Source: Asaia bogorensis | GTDB taxonomy: Bacteria > Pseudomonadota > Alphaproteobacteria > Reyranellales > Reyranellaceae | Direction of reading: 5' to 3' | Length of the DNA stretch: 41,782 bases | NCBI GenBank assembly: GCA_945889625.1 | Contig: CAMDCE010000044.1 | Span: 1 to 41,782, forward strand | Shown here: positions 1-7,870 of the stretch, piece by piece | How the letters are laid out: each line of letters opens with the position of its first letter | How positions within the stretch are numbered: position 1 is the stretch's first letter | Program-made: the position numbers and the translations under genes | The notes under the pieces: generated by a model | The model's database searches: none | What the model saw: the letters and a program-made list of their open reading frames with translations, nothing else | What the model was told of the DNA's origin: nothing

Positions 1-146
1 GACCAAACTCGTTCCTTGGTGCTGTGCCTGACATAGCGTCCCTGATGATGAAACCCGCACCACACAAACGGGCTATTGGGACGCGCAAAGATGTGCAGCC
101 GCCCATCAAACCGACTCAGTTTTTTCAGTCCAGCCGCTTCTGCCAT
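1..146 (-). CDS. N-terminus of a tyrosine-type integrase (runs off left edge)
   Basis: Reading leftward from an ATG at 146, the frame is open to the window edge (48 codons). The product has the look of a phage/island integrase N-terminal arm-binding domain: a stretch of the form RLHIFARPNSPFVWCGFHHQ, then GRYVRHSTKERVW, which matches the beta-strand pattern 'L.vf.R.nS..w......G+y.r.ST' of site-specific recombinases. An in-frame TAG upstream (about 189-191) limits the start; there is no strong Shine-Dalgarno. It lies about 100 bp from a tRNA-Leu fragment, the usual position of an integrase beside its attachment site. Catalytic Arg/His/Tyr residues would lie outside the window, so the family is inferred from N-terminal pattern and context only. 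The base composition here is more AT-rich than the rest of the window, consistent with acquired DNA. Confidence 0.6.
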   Translation of the reverse strand, partial: MAEAAGLKKLSRFDGRLHIFARPNSPFVWCGFHHQGRYVRHSTKERVW

Positions 147-243
147 CCGCTGCAGAATAGCATAGCTAGCGTGTGTAGTCTCTGTGTAGTGCTAGTAATG
201 TTGGTATAATGCAGTAAATACACGCTTTTATCGCATATTGATG

Positions 244-254
244 TGCATTTTGAG
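244..254. other. Probable attachment-site junction (att) in tRNA-Leu anticodon loop
   Basis: Similarity to tRNA-Leu ends abruptly at about 247-248, inside the anticodon loop, a known crossover position for tyrosine integrases. Chromosomal-style GC-rich sequence with the tRNA promoter lies to the right and AT-rich integrase-bearing DNA to the left. The exact core cannot be delimited without the other end of the element. Confidence 0.6.
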
Positions 255-286
255 TCAGGCGCGTCTACCAATTCCGCCACGGGGGC
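247..286 (-). tRNA. 5' half of tRNA-Leu(CAA), interrupted in the anticodon loop
   Basis: Read on the minus strand from 286, the sequence has the acceptor 5' strand GCCCCCG, then the Leu-type D arm (TGGCGGAATTGGTAGACGCG), the 5' anticodon stem CCTGA (259-255) and the loop CTCAAAA (254-248) with anticodon CAA at 252-250. The next bases should be TCAGG to close the stem but are TGCAC, and no variable arm, T arm or acceptor 3' strand follows. The gene is therefore intact up to the anticodon loop and then replaced by AT-rich DNA carrying an integrase. It is a broken or displaced copy, not a functional tRNA as it stands. Confidence 0.88.
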
Positions 287-304
287 ACGTTGTCGTGCGC
301 CGCG

Positions 305-333
305 AATAAAGCCGATGGGCCGAACCGGGTCAA
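305..333 (-). promoter_or_regulatory. Sigma-70 promoter of the split tRNA-Leu
   Basis: On the minus strand there is TTGACC (333-328), a 17-bp spacer and TTTATT (310-305), placing transcription start near 298, about 12 bp before the tRNA 5' end at 286. This is a near-ideal sigma-70 layout. It shows that the fragment keeps its native upstream region, so the right side of the junction is the original chromosome. The rest of 287-399 holds no other recognisable feature; the promoter of the ligase to the right was not identified. Confidence 0.65.
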
Positions 334-399
334 TCCGGGCGCGCGCTCTCCGCGCGACGCTTGCGGCACCCCTGCCTCTCCGGTTTATTCACCCCACAC

Positions 400-1941
400 A
401 TGCATCCCTACATCCACGCGCAGAAGCACCCGGAAAAGCCGGCCTACATCATGGCCTCGACGGGCGAGACCGTGACCTACCGCCAGCTCGACCGGCAGTC
501 CAACCGCATCGCCCAGCTTTTCCGCTCGCTTGGCCTCGAGGCGGGCGACCACATCGCCCTGTTCCTCGAGAACAACGCGCGTTTCTTCGAGATCTGCTGG
601 GCTGCCCAGCGGTCGGGCCTGATCTACACCGCCCTCAGCTCGCGGCTGACCGCGGCCGAGGTCGACTACATCGTGACCGACTGCGGCGCCAGGCTGTTCG
701 TCACCTCGAAGTATCTTGCCGACAAGGCCGCCGAACTCGGCCCGCTGCCGGGAGGCGTCACCAACCGCTACATGATCGACGGCACGATTGAGGGTTACCG
801 ATCATGGGAAGCGGAGGTGGCGCGCCATCCCGCGACGCCGATCGCCGACCAGACGGCCGGCCACGACATGCTCTATTCGTCGGGCACCACCGGCCGGCCC
901 AAGGGCGTGCTGCCGGTCGTCGAGCCGCAGCCGATCGACTACGACAATCCGCTGCTGGCGATCACGCGCAAGCTCTATGGCATGGACGAGGACACGATCT
1001 ATCTGTCGCCGGCGCCGCTCTATCATGCCGCTCCGCTCCGCTTCAACATGAGCGTCATGCGGCTGGGCGGCACGTCGGTGATCATGGAGCAGTTCGACCC
1101 CGAGTCGTATCTGCGGCTGATCTCCAGGTATCACGTCACGCACACCCAGGTGGTGCCGACCATGTTCGTGCGCTTCCTCAAGCTGCCCGACGAGGTGCGG
1201 CAGAGCTACGACGTGTCGTCGCTCAAATGCGCCATCCATGCCGCCGCGCCCTGCCCGATCCCGGTGAAGGAAAAGATGATCGATTGGTGGGGGCCGATCG
1301 TCTGGGAGTATTACGGCGGCACCGAGGGCAACGGCCTCACCATGTGCAACGCCCAGGAATGGACCGCGCACAAGGGCACGGTCGGCCGCGCCATCGTCGG
1401 CACGCTCAGGATCTGCGACGACGCGGGCAACGAGCTGCCGGCGGGCGAGTCGGGCACGATCTATTTCGCCGATGGCCGGCCGTTCGAATATCACAACGAT
1501 CCCAGGAAGACCGCCGAGTCGCGCCATCCCAAGGGCTGGACGACGCTGGGCGACGTCGGCTTCGTCGATGCCGACGGCTTCCTGCACCTGACCGATCGCA
1601 AGGCCTTCATGATCATCTCCGGAGGGGTCAACATCTACCCGCAGGAAGCCGAGAACCTGCTGATCAACCATCCCCGGGTGATGGACTGTGCGGTGTTCGG
1701 CGTGCCGAACGAGGATTTCGGCGAGGAAGTGAAGGCCGTCGTGCAGCCGCGCGACATGGCCGATGCCGGTCCGGCGCTGGCCGAGGAGCTGATCGCCTAC
1801 TGCAAGGATCACCTGTCCGCCATCAAGTGCCCGCGCACGGTCGACTTCGAGGCCGAGCTGCCGCGCCACCCCACCGGCAAGCTCTACAAGCGCCTGCTGC
1901 GCGACCGCTACTGGCAGGGCCGCGAGAGCAAGATCGTGTGA
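400..1941 (+). CDS. Acyl-CoA synthetase (AMP-binding, fatty-acyl-CoA ligase type)
   Basis: 513-residue ANL-superfamily ligase that adenylates a carboxylic acid and transfers it to CoA. Visible motifs are the phosphate loop YSSGTTGRPKGV near residue 159, YYGGTEGNG near 304, the hinge-region TLGDVGFVDADG near 385, DRKAFMIISGGVNIYP after it, and the C-terminal PTGKLYKR with the adenylation lysine near 493. The ATG at 400 is preferred to the in-frame TTG at 361 because family members begin with the 'MHP.IHA...P.KPA' pattern seen here; there is no strong Shine-Dalgarno. The stop overlaps the start of the following transporter gene (TGATG), so the two are co-transcribed. The substrate cannot be read from sequence; a medium- or long-chain or aryl acid is possible. 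Confidence 0.9.
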   Translation: MHPYIHAQKHPEKPAYIMASTGETVTYRQLDRQSNRIAQLFRSLGLEAGDHIALFLENNARFFEICWAAQRSGLIYTALSSRLTAAEVDYIVTDCGARLFVTSKYLADKAAELGPLPGGVTNRYMIDGTIEGYRSWEAEVARHPATPIADQTAGHDMLYSSGTTGRPKGVLPVVEPQPIDYDNPLLAITRKLYGMDEDTIYLSPAPLYHAAPLRFNMSVMRLGGTSVIMEQFDPESYLRLISRYHVTHTQVVPTMFVRFLKLPDEVRQSYDVSSLKCAIHAAAPCPIPVKEKMIDWWGPIVWEYYGGTEGNGLTMCNAQEWTAHKGTVGRAIVGTLRICDDAGNELPAGESGTIYFADGRPFEYHNDPRKTAESRHPKGWTTLGDVGFVDADGFLHLTDRKAFMIISGGVNIYPQEAENLLINHPRVMDCAVFGVPNEDFGEEVKAVVQPRDMADAGPALAEELIAYCKDHLSAIKCPRTVDFEAELPRHPTGKLYKRLLRDRYWQGRESKIV

Positions 1942-3188
1942 TGTCCGTCCGGCACACGGGACAGGAGGATCGCGCCGTCGCCCGGTTGATGCTGTTCTTC
2001 GCCATCGTCTTTACCGTGGAGGGCATCGGCCAGGCGCGCGTCGGCATCATCCTCCAGCCCCTGACCTTCTACTTGAAGGAGAATGGCTGGACTCCGCTCC
2101 AGGTCACTGCCTACTTCGGTGTCCTCAACATCCCGTGGATCATCAAGCCGCTCTACGGACTGGTCTCCGATTTCGTTCCGCTCTTTGGCTACCGCCGCAC
2201 CAGCTACTTGCTGCTCGCCAGCGCCGTTGCGGCCGGCGCCTACGCCGGCGTCGCCTTGCTGAGCGACCCCGGCGAGTTCGCGCTGCTGCTGCTGCTGACC
2301 TCGTTTGCGATGGCCACGGCGAGCACCCTGTGCGGCGCGCTGCTGGCCGAGAAGGGGCAGGGCTTCGACCAAACCAGCAGGTTCGTCAGTCAGCAATGGC
2401 TCTGGTTCAACGTCGCGATCATGGCGAGCGCGTTCGCGGGCGGCGCGCTGGTCGAGCATCTGTCCGCCTCAGCGGCACTCAAGGTCGCCGCCGCCATCGC
2501 AGCCGTCGCTGCGATCGTGGTCCTCCTGGCCACCCCTCTTCTGCTCGAGGAGCCGAGAAGCAAGATCGGCCGGCAGGAATTCCGCAACACCCTTCAGGGG
2601 ATCATCGCGGCGCTGAAGTCGAGGAGCCTGCTCCTGGTTGCGGCGTTCCTGTTTCTCTATTCCTTCGCCCCCGGCTTCGGCACGCCGCTCTACTACCACA
2701 TGACCGACAGGATGGGCTTCTCACAGGCTTACATAGGCATGCTGGGCTCGATCGCCGCTGCGGGTTGGATCGCCGGCGCCGTGGTGCATCGCTGGCTTCT
2801 GCGGCGAACGAGCCCCAGCGCGCTGCTTTATCTCAGCATCGTGCTGGGAACGGCATCCGCGGCGTCCTTCCTGCTGATGACGGACGAATTCAGCGCAGCG
2901 CTGATCAACTTTGCCAACGGGGTGGCCGCGATGATCGCCATCATTGCTACGCTGTCCCTCGCCGCGCGGCACTGTCCGAGCCGGGCGGAAGGATTTGCCT
3001 TCGCCGGCCTGATGTCCATCTCCAACCTCGCGGAAATCTTTTCCATCAACGCCGGTGCGTTTCTTTACGAGCATGTCTTCGACAACCGGCTCGGCCCGCT
3101 CATTGTCGTGTCCGCGGCCTCGACCGCGTTCGCGCTTATTCTGGTGCCCTGGCTCGGCCTGGAAAGCAACAATCCCCGAAACAGCTAG
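1941..3188 (+). CDS. MFS transporter, BT1/folate-biopterin-transporter-like
   Basis: 415-residue integral membrane protein with about twelve hydrophobic segments. The segment PWIIKPLYGLVSDFVPLFGY followed by RRTSYL (roughly residues 66-91) closely follows the signature of the BT1/FBT family within the major facilitator superfamily, whose characterised eukaryotic and cyanobacterial members move folates or pterins. It overlaps the upstream acyl-CoA ligase stop by translational coupling, so it may import the ligase substrate or export its product. The family call is from motif recall; a generic MFS_1 label is the fallback. Inner-membrane location is expected. Confidence 0.72.
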   Translation: MSVRHTGQEDRAVARLMLFFAIVFTVEGIGQARVGIILQPLTFYLKENGWTPLQVTAYFGVLNIPWIIKPLYGLVSDFVPLFGYRRTSYLLLASAVAAGAYAGVALLSDPGEFALLLLLTSFAMATASTLCGALLAEKGQGFDQTSRFVSQQWLWFNVAIMASAFAGGALVEHLSASAALKVAAAIAAVAAIVVLLATPLLLEEPRSKIGRQEFRNTLQGIIAALKSRSLLLVAAFLFLYSFAPGFGTPLYYHMTDRMGFSQAYIGMLGSIAAAGWIAGAVVHRWLLRRTSPSALLYLSIVLGTASAASFLLMTDEFSAALINFANGVAAMIAIIATLSLAARHCPSRAEGFAFAGLMSISNLAEIFSINAGAFLYEHVFDNRLGPLIVVSAASTAFALILVPWLGLESNNPRNS

Positions 3189-3239
3189 ACTCGGCCCGAC
3201 TAACCTCTTATATGGTTATCTGTTCGACGGAGGCTTGCC

Positions 3240-3671
3240 ATGACAGCGGAACTGCGCGCGCTCAACGCCAGGTTCATCCATAACTTCATCACCAACGACG
3301 TGCCCTCGCACGATGCGATCCTGCACAAGGACTTCATCTGCATCACGCCGACCGGTGCCCGCGTCGGCCGGGCCGACTACCTGAAGGCCTGGGCGACCGG
3401 CTTCGACGCCGAACGCATCCCCTATTTCGACTATCGCGACGAGCTGATCCACGTCTTCGGCCCGACGGCGCTGCTGCGCTCGACCAACAAGAGCATCAGG
3501 GTCGCCAACGGCGCCGAGAGCACGGGCATGACGATGTATACGGATACCTACGTGCAGGAGAACGGCGCGTGGAAGTGCATCCAGGCGCAGATCACGCCGG
3601 TGACGCCCGCCAACTACCCGCCCGACCAAACCATCGTGAAGAAATACGTGAAGGGCAAAGCCCAGCCCTGA
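3240..3671 (+). CDS. NTF2-fold (SnoaL/DUF4440-like) protein
   Basis: 143-residue small soluble protein with the cone-shaped NTF2-like pattern: an N-terminal helix (LRALNARFIHNFITND), then HDAILHKDFICITPTGA, a strand with 'TGMTMYTDTYVQENGAWKCI' and a C-terminal strand. Such proteins are isomerases, cyclases, dehydratases or ligand binders; no catalytic Asp/His set could be assigned with confidence. A GGAGG lies about 7 bp before the ATG. It sits between the ligase/transporter pair and an oxidoreductase, 51 bp after the transporter stop, so it could be in the same transcription unit. Confidence 0.75.
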   Translation: MTAELRALNARFIHNFITNDVPSHDAILHKDFICITPTGARVGRADYLKAWATGFDAERIPYFDYRDELIHVFGPTALLRSTNKSIRVANGAESTGMTMYTDTYVQENGAWKCIQAQITPVTPANYPPDQTIVKKYVKGKAQP

Positions 3672-3714
3672 GGGGCCATGCTATGGGTGGCTCCCTGTTC
3701 CAGGGAGATCCACC

Positions 3715-4686
3715 ATGAAGGCAGCCGTCGTCACCGAAAGCGGCGTCCAGTACAAGGACGCCCCCAAGCCCTCGCCCAAGCCGAATGAGATCCTGATCAA
3801 GGTGCGCGCAGCCTCGCTCAACCGCGCAGACCTGGCCGTGGCGTCGGGCCAGGCCCATGGCCGCGTCGGCGGTCCCGGCACGATCGTCGGCCTGGAGTGC
3901 GCAGGCGAGGTCGAGGCGGTGGGCGGCGAGGTCAAGGATTTCAAGCCGGGCGATCGCGTCATGAGCTCGGCGGCCGGCGGCTTCGCCGAATATGCCGTCG
4001 CCGACTGGGGCCGCGCCCACAAGATCCCCGCCAACAACATGACCTACGAGCAGGCCGCCTGCATGCCGGTGGCGGTGCAGACCATGCACAACGCGCTGGT
4101 CGGCGCCGGGCGTCTCAAGAAAGGCGAGTCGGTGCTGATCCAGGGCGCCAGCTCGGGCGTCGGCCTTCTCGGCATGCAGATCGCCAAGCACCTGGGCGCC
4201 TCCGTCGTGATGGGCACCTCGACCAATGACGGCCGCCGCGCACGGCTCAAGGAATTCGGCTGCGACCTCGCCCTCGACACGCGCGATCCCAAGTGGCCGG
4301 ACAGGGTCAAGGAAGCGACCGGCGGCAAGGGTGTCGACCTGATCGTCGACCAGGTCTCGGCGAGCGTGGCCAACCAGAACATGGAAGCCGCCGCGATTCT
4401 CGGCCGCATCGTCAATGTCGGGCGGCTGGGCGGCATGAAGGGCGAATTCAACTTCGACCTGCATGCCCTCAAGCGCATCGACTACATCGGCGTCACCTTC
4501 CGCACGCGCAGTCCCGAAGAGGTGCGTGCCATCGTCAAGTCCGCCCGCGCCGACCTGTGGCCGGCCATCGAGGCGGGCAAGCTCCACCTGCCGATCGACA
4601 AGACATTCCCATTGGCCCAGGCCGCCGAAGCGCTTGCGCACATGAAGGCCAATGCCCATTTTGGCAAGATCGTGCTTGTCGTTTGA
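3715..4686 (+). CDS. Zinc-binding-type alcohol dehydrogenase family, quinone oxidoreductase-like
   Basis: 323-residue medium-chain dehydrogenase/reductase. The N-terminal GroES-like domain (about 1-125) has 'GLECAGEVEAVG' and lacks the cysteine cluster of zinc ADHs, as in NADPH:quinone oxidoreductases. The Rossmann domain starts at VLIQGASSGVGLLGMQIAKH (about 141-160) and continues with GKGVDLIVDQVS. Expected reaction is NAD(P)H-dependent reduction of a quinone or enone. A GGGAGA precedes the ATG. It is followed by a dispersed palindromic repeat that probably ends the transcript. Confidence 0.88.
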   Translation: MKAAVVTESGVQYKDAPKPSPKPNEILIKVRAASLNRADLAVASGQAHGRVGGPGTIVGLECAGEVEAVGGEVKDFKPGDRVMSSAAGGFAEYAVADWGRAHKIPANNMTYEQAACMPVAVQTMHNALVGAGRLKKGESVLIQGASSGVGLLGMQIAKHLGASVVMGTSTNDGRRARLKEFGCDLALDTRDPKWPDRVKEATGGKGVDLIVDQVSASVANQNMEAAAILGRIVNVGRLGGMKGEFNFDLHALKRIDYIGVTFRTRSPEEVRAIVKSARADLWPAIEAGKLHLPIDKTFPLAQAAEALAHMKANAHFGKIVLVV

Positions 4687-4694
4687 CGATCAGC

Positions 4695-4846
4695 GCCCCT
4701 CCCCTTCGCGGGTTCCGCGAAGGGGAGGTGCCCTCGTCTTACGAGGGCGGAGGGGTCAGAGGCGACGGCACGGTTTGTGGCCTCTGACCCCTCCGTCGGC
4801 GTAAGACGCCGACACCTCCCCTCGGCGGACTCCGCCGAGGGGAGGA
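4695..4846. repeat. Paired palindromic repeat (BIME-like), copy A
   Basis: Non-coding block between the oxidoreductase and tldD made of nested inverted repeats. An outer hairpin CTCCCCTTCGCGG/CCGCGAAGGGGAG is followed by GGGGAGGTG, a small hairpin, and GGAGGGGTCAGAGGC (4749-4763), which pairs perfectly with GCCTCTGACCCCTCC (4780-4794). The same order then recurs inverted, ending in CTCCCCTCGGCGGA/TCCGCCGAGGGGAG. Related copies are at 6318-6435, 14663-14812 and 38827-38954. This is two REP-like units head to head. Confidence 0.85.
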
Positions 4847-4871
4847 GTTCTTGAACCGGAAGGCGTTTCCA

Positions 4872-6320
4872 ATGAGCAAAGCCATCAACCATCTCGCCAC
4901 CGCCGACGGCCTGTTCTTCGGCAAGGGAGCGCTCGACCAGCGCAGGACTTCGAAGATGGTCGACGAGGCACTGGCCGGCACCGACGACGGCGAGCTGTTC
5001 CTCGAATATGTGCAAAGCGAGAGTCTCAGCTTCGACGACGGCAAGCTGAAGAGCGCCGCCTACGACACCACCCAGGGCTTCGGCCTGCGCGCCGTGTCGG
5101 GCGAGGCGACGGGCTTCGCCCATGCCTCGGCGCTGGACGAGCAGGCACTGAAGCGCGCCGCCGCGACGGTCAAGGCGGTGCGGTCGGGCCAGTCGGGCAA
5201 GCTGGACGAATCGCCGCGCGGCACCAACCGGCTGCTCTATGCCGACGACAACCCGATCGACGGCGAGGGCTTCGCCAAGAAGGTGAAGCTGCTGCAGGAG
5301 ATCGACGCCTACGTACGGGGCAAGGAACCCAAGGCCAGGCAGGTCTCGATCTCGCTGGCAGGCTCGTGGCAGGTGGTCGAGATCATCCGCGCCGGCGGCT
5401 GGCGCGCCGCCGACGTGCGGCCGCTGGTGCGGCTGAACGTCAGCGTGGTGTGCGGCGACGGCACGCGCATGGAGGCCGGCGGCACCGGCAGCGGCCGGCG
5501 CGCCGCCTACGGCGACATCTTCCAGACCGAATATTGGAAGCGCGAGGCCGACGAGGCGATCCGCCAGGCGCTGGTCAATCTCGAGTCGGTGGATGCGCCG
5601 GCCGGCGAAATGCCGGTGGTGCTGGGCGCCGGCTGGTCGGGCGTGCTGTGGCACGAGGCCGTTGGCCACGGGCTGGAAGGCGACTTCCACCGCAAGAAGA
5701 CCTCGATGTTCACCCACCTAATGGGCCAGATGATCGCCTCGCCCGGCGTCACGGTGGTCGACGACGGCACGCTGTCGGATCGCCGCGGTTCGCTCACCAT
5801 CGACGACGAGGGCACGCCCACCCAGCGCAACGTGCTGATCGAGAACGGCAAGCTGGTCGGGCTGATGCAGGACCGCATGAACGCCCGCCTGATGGGTGTC
5901 AAGCCGACCGGCAATGGCCGCCGGCAAAGCCATGCCTATGCGCCGATGCCGCGCATGACCAACACCATCATGCTGGGCGGGACCGCAGATCCGAAAGAGA
6001 TCATCGGCTCGGTGAAGAGGGGCCTCTACTGCGCCAACTTCGGCGGCGGCCAGGTCGACATCGTATCGGGCAAGTTCGTGTTCAGCGTCACCGAGGGCTA
6101 CCTGATCGAGGACGGCAAGATCGGCCGGCCGGTCAAGGGCGCCACCCTGATCGGCTCGGGCTCCGAAGCCCTCACCAAGGTCGGCATGGTCGGCAACGAC
6201 ATGGCGCTCGATCCCGGCATCGGCACCTGCGGCAAGGACGGCCAGGGCGTGCCGGTGGGCGTCGGCCAGCCGACCCTGCGCATCGACGCGCTGACGGTCG
6301 GCGGTACGGCAACTTCTTGA
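4872..6320 (+). CDS. tldD: Metalloprotease TldD
   Basis: 482-residue TldD subunit of the TldD/TldE (PmbA) heterodimer, a cytoplasmic zinc protease that trims unfolded or modified peptides (known from microcin B17 maturation and CcdA turnover). The catalytic HExxxH is seen as HEAVGH at residues 261-266, followed by GLEGDFHRK. Typical downstream blocks include SDRRGSLTIDDEGTPTQ and a glycine-rich C-terminal domain (GSGSEALTKVGMVGND). The ATG at 4872 (GGAAGG upstream) gives the usual family length; an in-frame TTG at 4851 would sit in the repeat. The partner tldE lies 23 kb away at 29597. The stop codon is the first element of repeat copy B. Confidence 0.95.
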   Translation: MSKAINHLATADGLFFGKGALDQRRTSKMVDEALAGTDDGELFLEYVQSESLSFDDGKLKSAAYDTTQGFGLRAVSGEATGFAHASALDEQALKRAAATVKAVRSGQSGKLDESPRGTNRLLYADDNPIDGEGFAKKVKLLQEIDAYVRGKEPKARQVSISLAGSWQVVEIIRAGGWRAADVRPLVRLNVSVVCGDGTRMEAGGTGSGRRAAYGDIFQTEYWKREADEAIRQALVNLESVDAPAGEMPVVLGAGWSGVLWHEAVGHGLEGDFHRKKTSMFTHLMGQMIASPGVTVVDDGTLSDRRGSLTIDDEGTPTQRNVLIENGKLVGLMQDRMNARLMGVKPTGNGRRQSHAYAPMPRMTNTIMLGGTADPKEIIGSVKRGLYCANFGGGQVDIVSGKFVFSVTEGYLIEDGKIGRPVKGATLIGSGSEALTKVGMVGNDMALDPGIGTCGKDGQGVPVGVGQPTLRIDALTVGGTATS

Positions 6321-6435
6321 CCCCCTCCGTCGGCGTATGACGCCGATACCTCCCCCGAAGACGGGGGAGGAAATGACTCCCCTCCTCCCCCGTCTTCGGG
6401 GGAGGTGTCGCGGTCACACCGCGACGGAGGGGGTC
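6318..6435. repeat. Paired palindromic repeat (BIME-like), copy B
   Basis: Large inverted repeat between convergent tldD and the cupin gene. Outer arms TGACCCCCTCCGTCG (6318-6332) and CGACGGAGGGGGTCA (6421-6435) are perfect; inside are two CCTCCCCCG...CGGGGGAGG hairpins facing each other. It begins within the tldD stop codon and ends 5 bp before the cupin stop, so it probably terminates both transcripts. Same family as copies A, C and D. Confidence 0.85.
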
Positions 6436-6440
6436 ATGAG

Positions 6441-6860
6441 TCAGGACTTGGCCGGCGCCTTCGCATAGTCGGCGTCGCTCACCGGTTCGAACCAGCTCGT
6501 TGCCTGGCCCTTGTCGTCGGTCTCCGACATGGCGAGATGACACATCATCGTATCCGGGGCCGAGCCGTGCCAGTGCCGGGCGTTGGGAGGAATGACCACG
6601 GTGTCGCCCGGCTTGATCTCCTGCACCGGCTCGCCCTCGAGCTGGTAGCGGCCGACGCCCGACAGCACATAGAGGATCTGGCCGACCGCGTGCTTGTGCC
6701 AGTTGGTGCGGCCGCCGGGCATGAACGACACGCGCGAGGCCCGCAGCCTCGACGGCTGCTCGGGCGCGTAAACGGGATCCGACAGCACCGTGCCGACGAA
6801 GTTGGCGGCCTCCGCCTTGGCGGTCGGACGCGACGCGGCTCGCATGATTCTCGATTTCAT
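6441..6860 (-). CDS. Cupin protein, (R)-mandelonitrile-lyase-like
   Basis: 139-residue single-domain cupin. The first cupin motif supplies H55, H57 and Q61 (NWHKHAVGQ) and the second has HWHGS at 96-100 after EIKPGDTVVIPPNARHW; this His-His-Gln-His set matches the metal site of bacterial manganese cupins with hydroxynitrile lyase activity, with the same residue spacing. Such proteins are often annotated as cupin/carboxymuconolactone-decarboxylase-like, so the physiological reaction is uncertain. A strong AAGGAGG precedes the chosen ATG at 6860. It is the last gene of a minus-strand cluster, 13 bp after the ketopantoate-reductase-like gene. Confidence 0.85.
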   Translation of the reverse strand: MKSRIMRAASRPTAKAEAANFVGTVLSDPVYAPEQPSRLRASRVSFMPGGRTNWHKHAVGQILYVLSGVGRYQLEGEPVQEIKPGDTVVIPPNARHWHGSAPDTMMCHLAMSETDDKGQATSWFEPVSDADYAKAPAKS

Positions 6861-6873
6861 GGGCGTTTCCTCC

Positions 6874-7860
6874 TTAACTTGCGTAGAGACCTTTGGCTGC
6901 GGCCATACTGACACAGAACGACTCGATTGCGTCGAGGGTCGGCGTATCGATGCCGGCACTGCGCGCGAAGGCGACCGGTGCGCGCACGATCGATTCGATC
7001 TCCATGGGCCGGCCGAGGTCGTAATCCTGCAGGATCGACGGGCGATGATCGAAGTACACTCGCTTGGGTCCGTAGCGTACGTCAGGACTGTCGTCGAGCT
7101 TGACGCCATGGGCCGCCGCGATAGCGAGCGCCTCGGCGTGAGCGCGGCGTGCCAGTCGATTGACGATGGGCGTCTTCTGGACCGTGGCTGGCTGTCCCAG
7201 AATCAGGCAAATCGTCGAGCCGGTCAGATTGGCCATCAGCTTGTGCCAGATGTCGTAGCGGATATCGCGCGTTGCCGGCGATGCAATGCCGGCCTCGATC
7301 AAGGCCGCGCGCAGGGCGTCGACACGCGGGCTCGCCCGATCGTCTATCTCGGCCACCCACAGCCCGTTGCGGTCGGGCATTTCGTGGCGCACGACGCCAG
7401 GCTCGACCACATGGTTGGGCGACGTGATGACGCCGCCCAGCGTGCGCTCGAGGCCCACGGCTTTGGCGAGCGCCCCGCCCGAATCGAGACGCGACAGGTC
7501 AGGCGCCGGCGGACGCGATGCCGCAAGCCCGTGGCCGTACCACCAGGGAATGCCGTTCTGTGTGAAGACGACCGGCGTGTCGGGGCGCAGCAGTGGCCCT
7601 ACGCCCCCGGCAAGGTCTGCCAGTCCTGTCGCCTTCAAGGTCGAGATCACCGCATCCTGCGGCCCGAGGTCGGCCGGACGGTCGCTGGCCCGGACCTTGG
7701 CCACGATCCTCCTGTCGCCCGCCAGCAGCGTCAGGCCGCGCGCGCGTATCGCCTCCAGATGGGCGCCGCGCGCGACGACGGAAACGTCGTTGCCGGCGTC
7801 GGCAAGACGCGCCGCGAAATTTCCGCCGATCGCACCGGCACCGAACACGCAGATCTTCAT
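6874..7860 (-). CDS. 2-dehydropantoate 2-reductase (ApbA/PanE) family
   Basis: 328-residue NAD(P)H-dependent reductase. The N-terminus MKICVFGAGAIGGNFAARLA is the Rossmann GxGxxG nucleotide site; 'VVFTQNGIPWWY' and the helical C-terminal domain with KLMANLTGSTICL fit the ketopantoate reductase fold. True PanE makes pantoate for CoA synthesis, but the family contains many paralogues acting on other 2-oxo acids. Position within a cluster with a VOC protein and a cupin suggests a catabolic rather than a vitamin role (inference). Confidence 0.85.
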   Translation of the reverse strand: MKICVFGAGAIGGNFAARLADAGNDVSVVARGAHLEAIRARGLTLLAGDRRIVAKVRASDRPADLGPQDAVISTLKATGLADLAGGVGPLLRPDTPVVFTQNGIPWWYGHGLAASRPPAPDLSRLDSGGALAKAVGLERTLGGVITSPNHVVEPGVVRHEMPDRNGLWVAEIDDRASPRVDALRAALIEAGIASPATRDIRYDIWHKLMANLTGSTICLILGQPATVQKTPIVNRLARRAHAEALAIAAAHGVKLDDSPDVRYGPKRVYFDHRPSILQDYDLGRPMEIESIVRAPVAFARSAGIDTPTLDAIESFCVSMAAAKGLYAS

Positions 7861-7870
7861 TGCCCACTCT

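Noticed and set aside
24..209. 61-codon plus-strand frame at the left edge
   Set aside because: It is antisense to the integrase frame and has no Shine-Dalgarno or protein-like pattern.
241..286. Group I intron in tRNA-Leu instead of an integration junction
   Set aside because: Introns do occur in tRNA-Leu anticodon loops, but no 3' exon follows to the window edge, no intron core elements were seen, and an integrase start lies about 100 bp away. It cannot be fully excluded without sequence further left.
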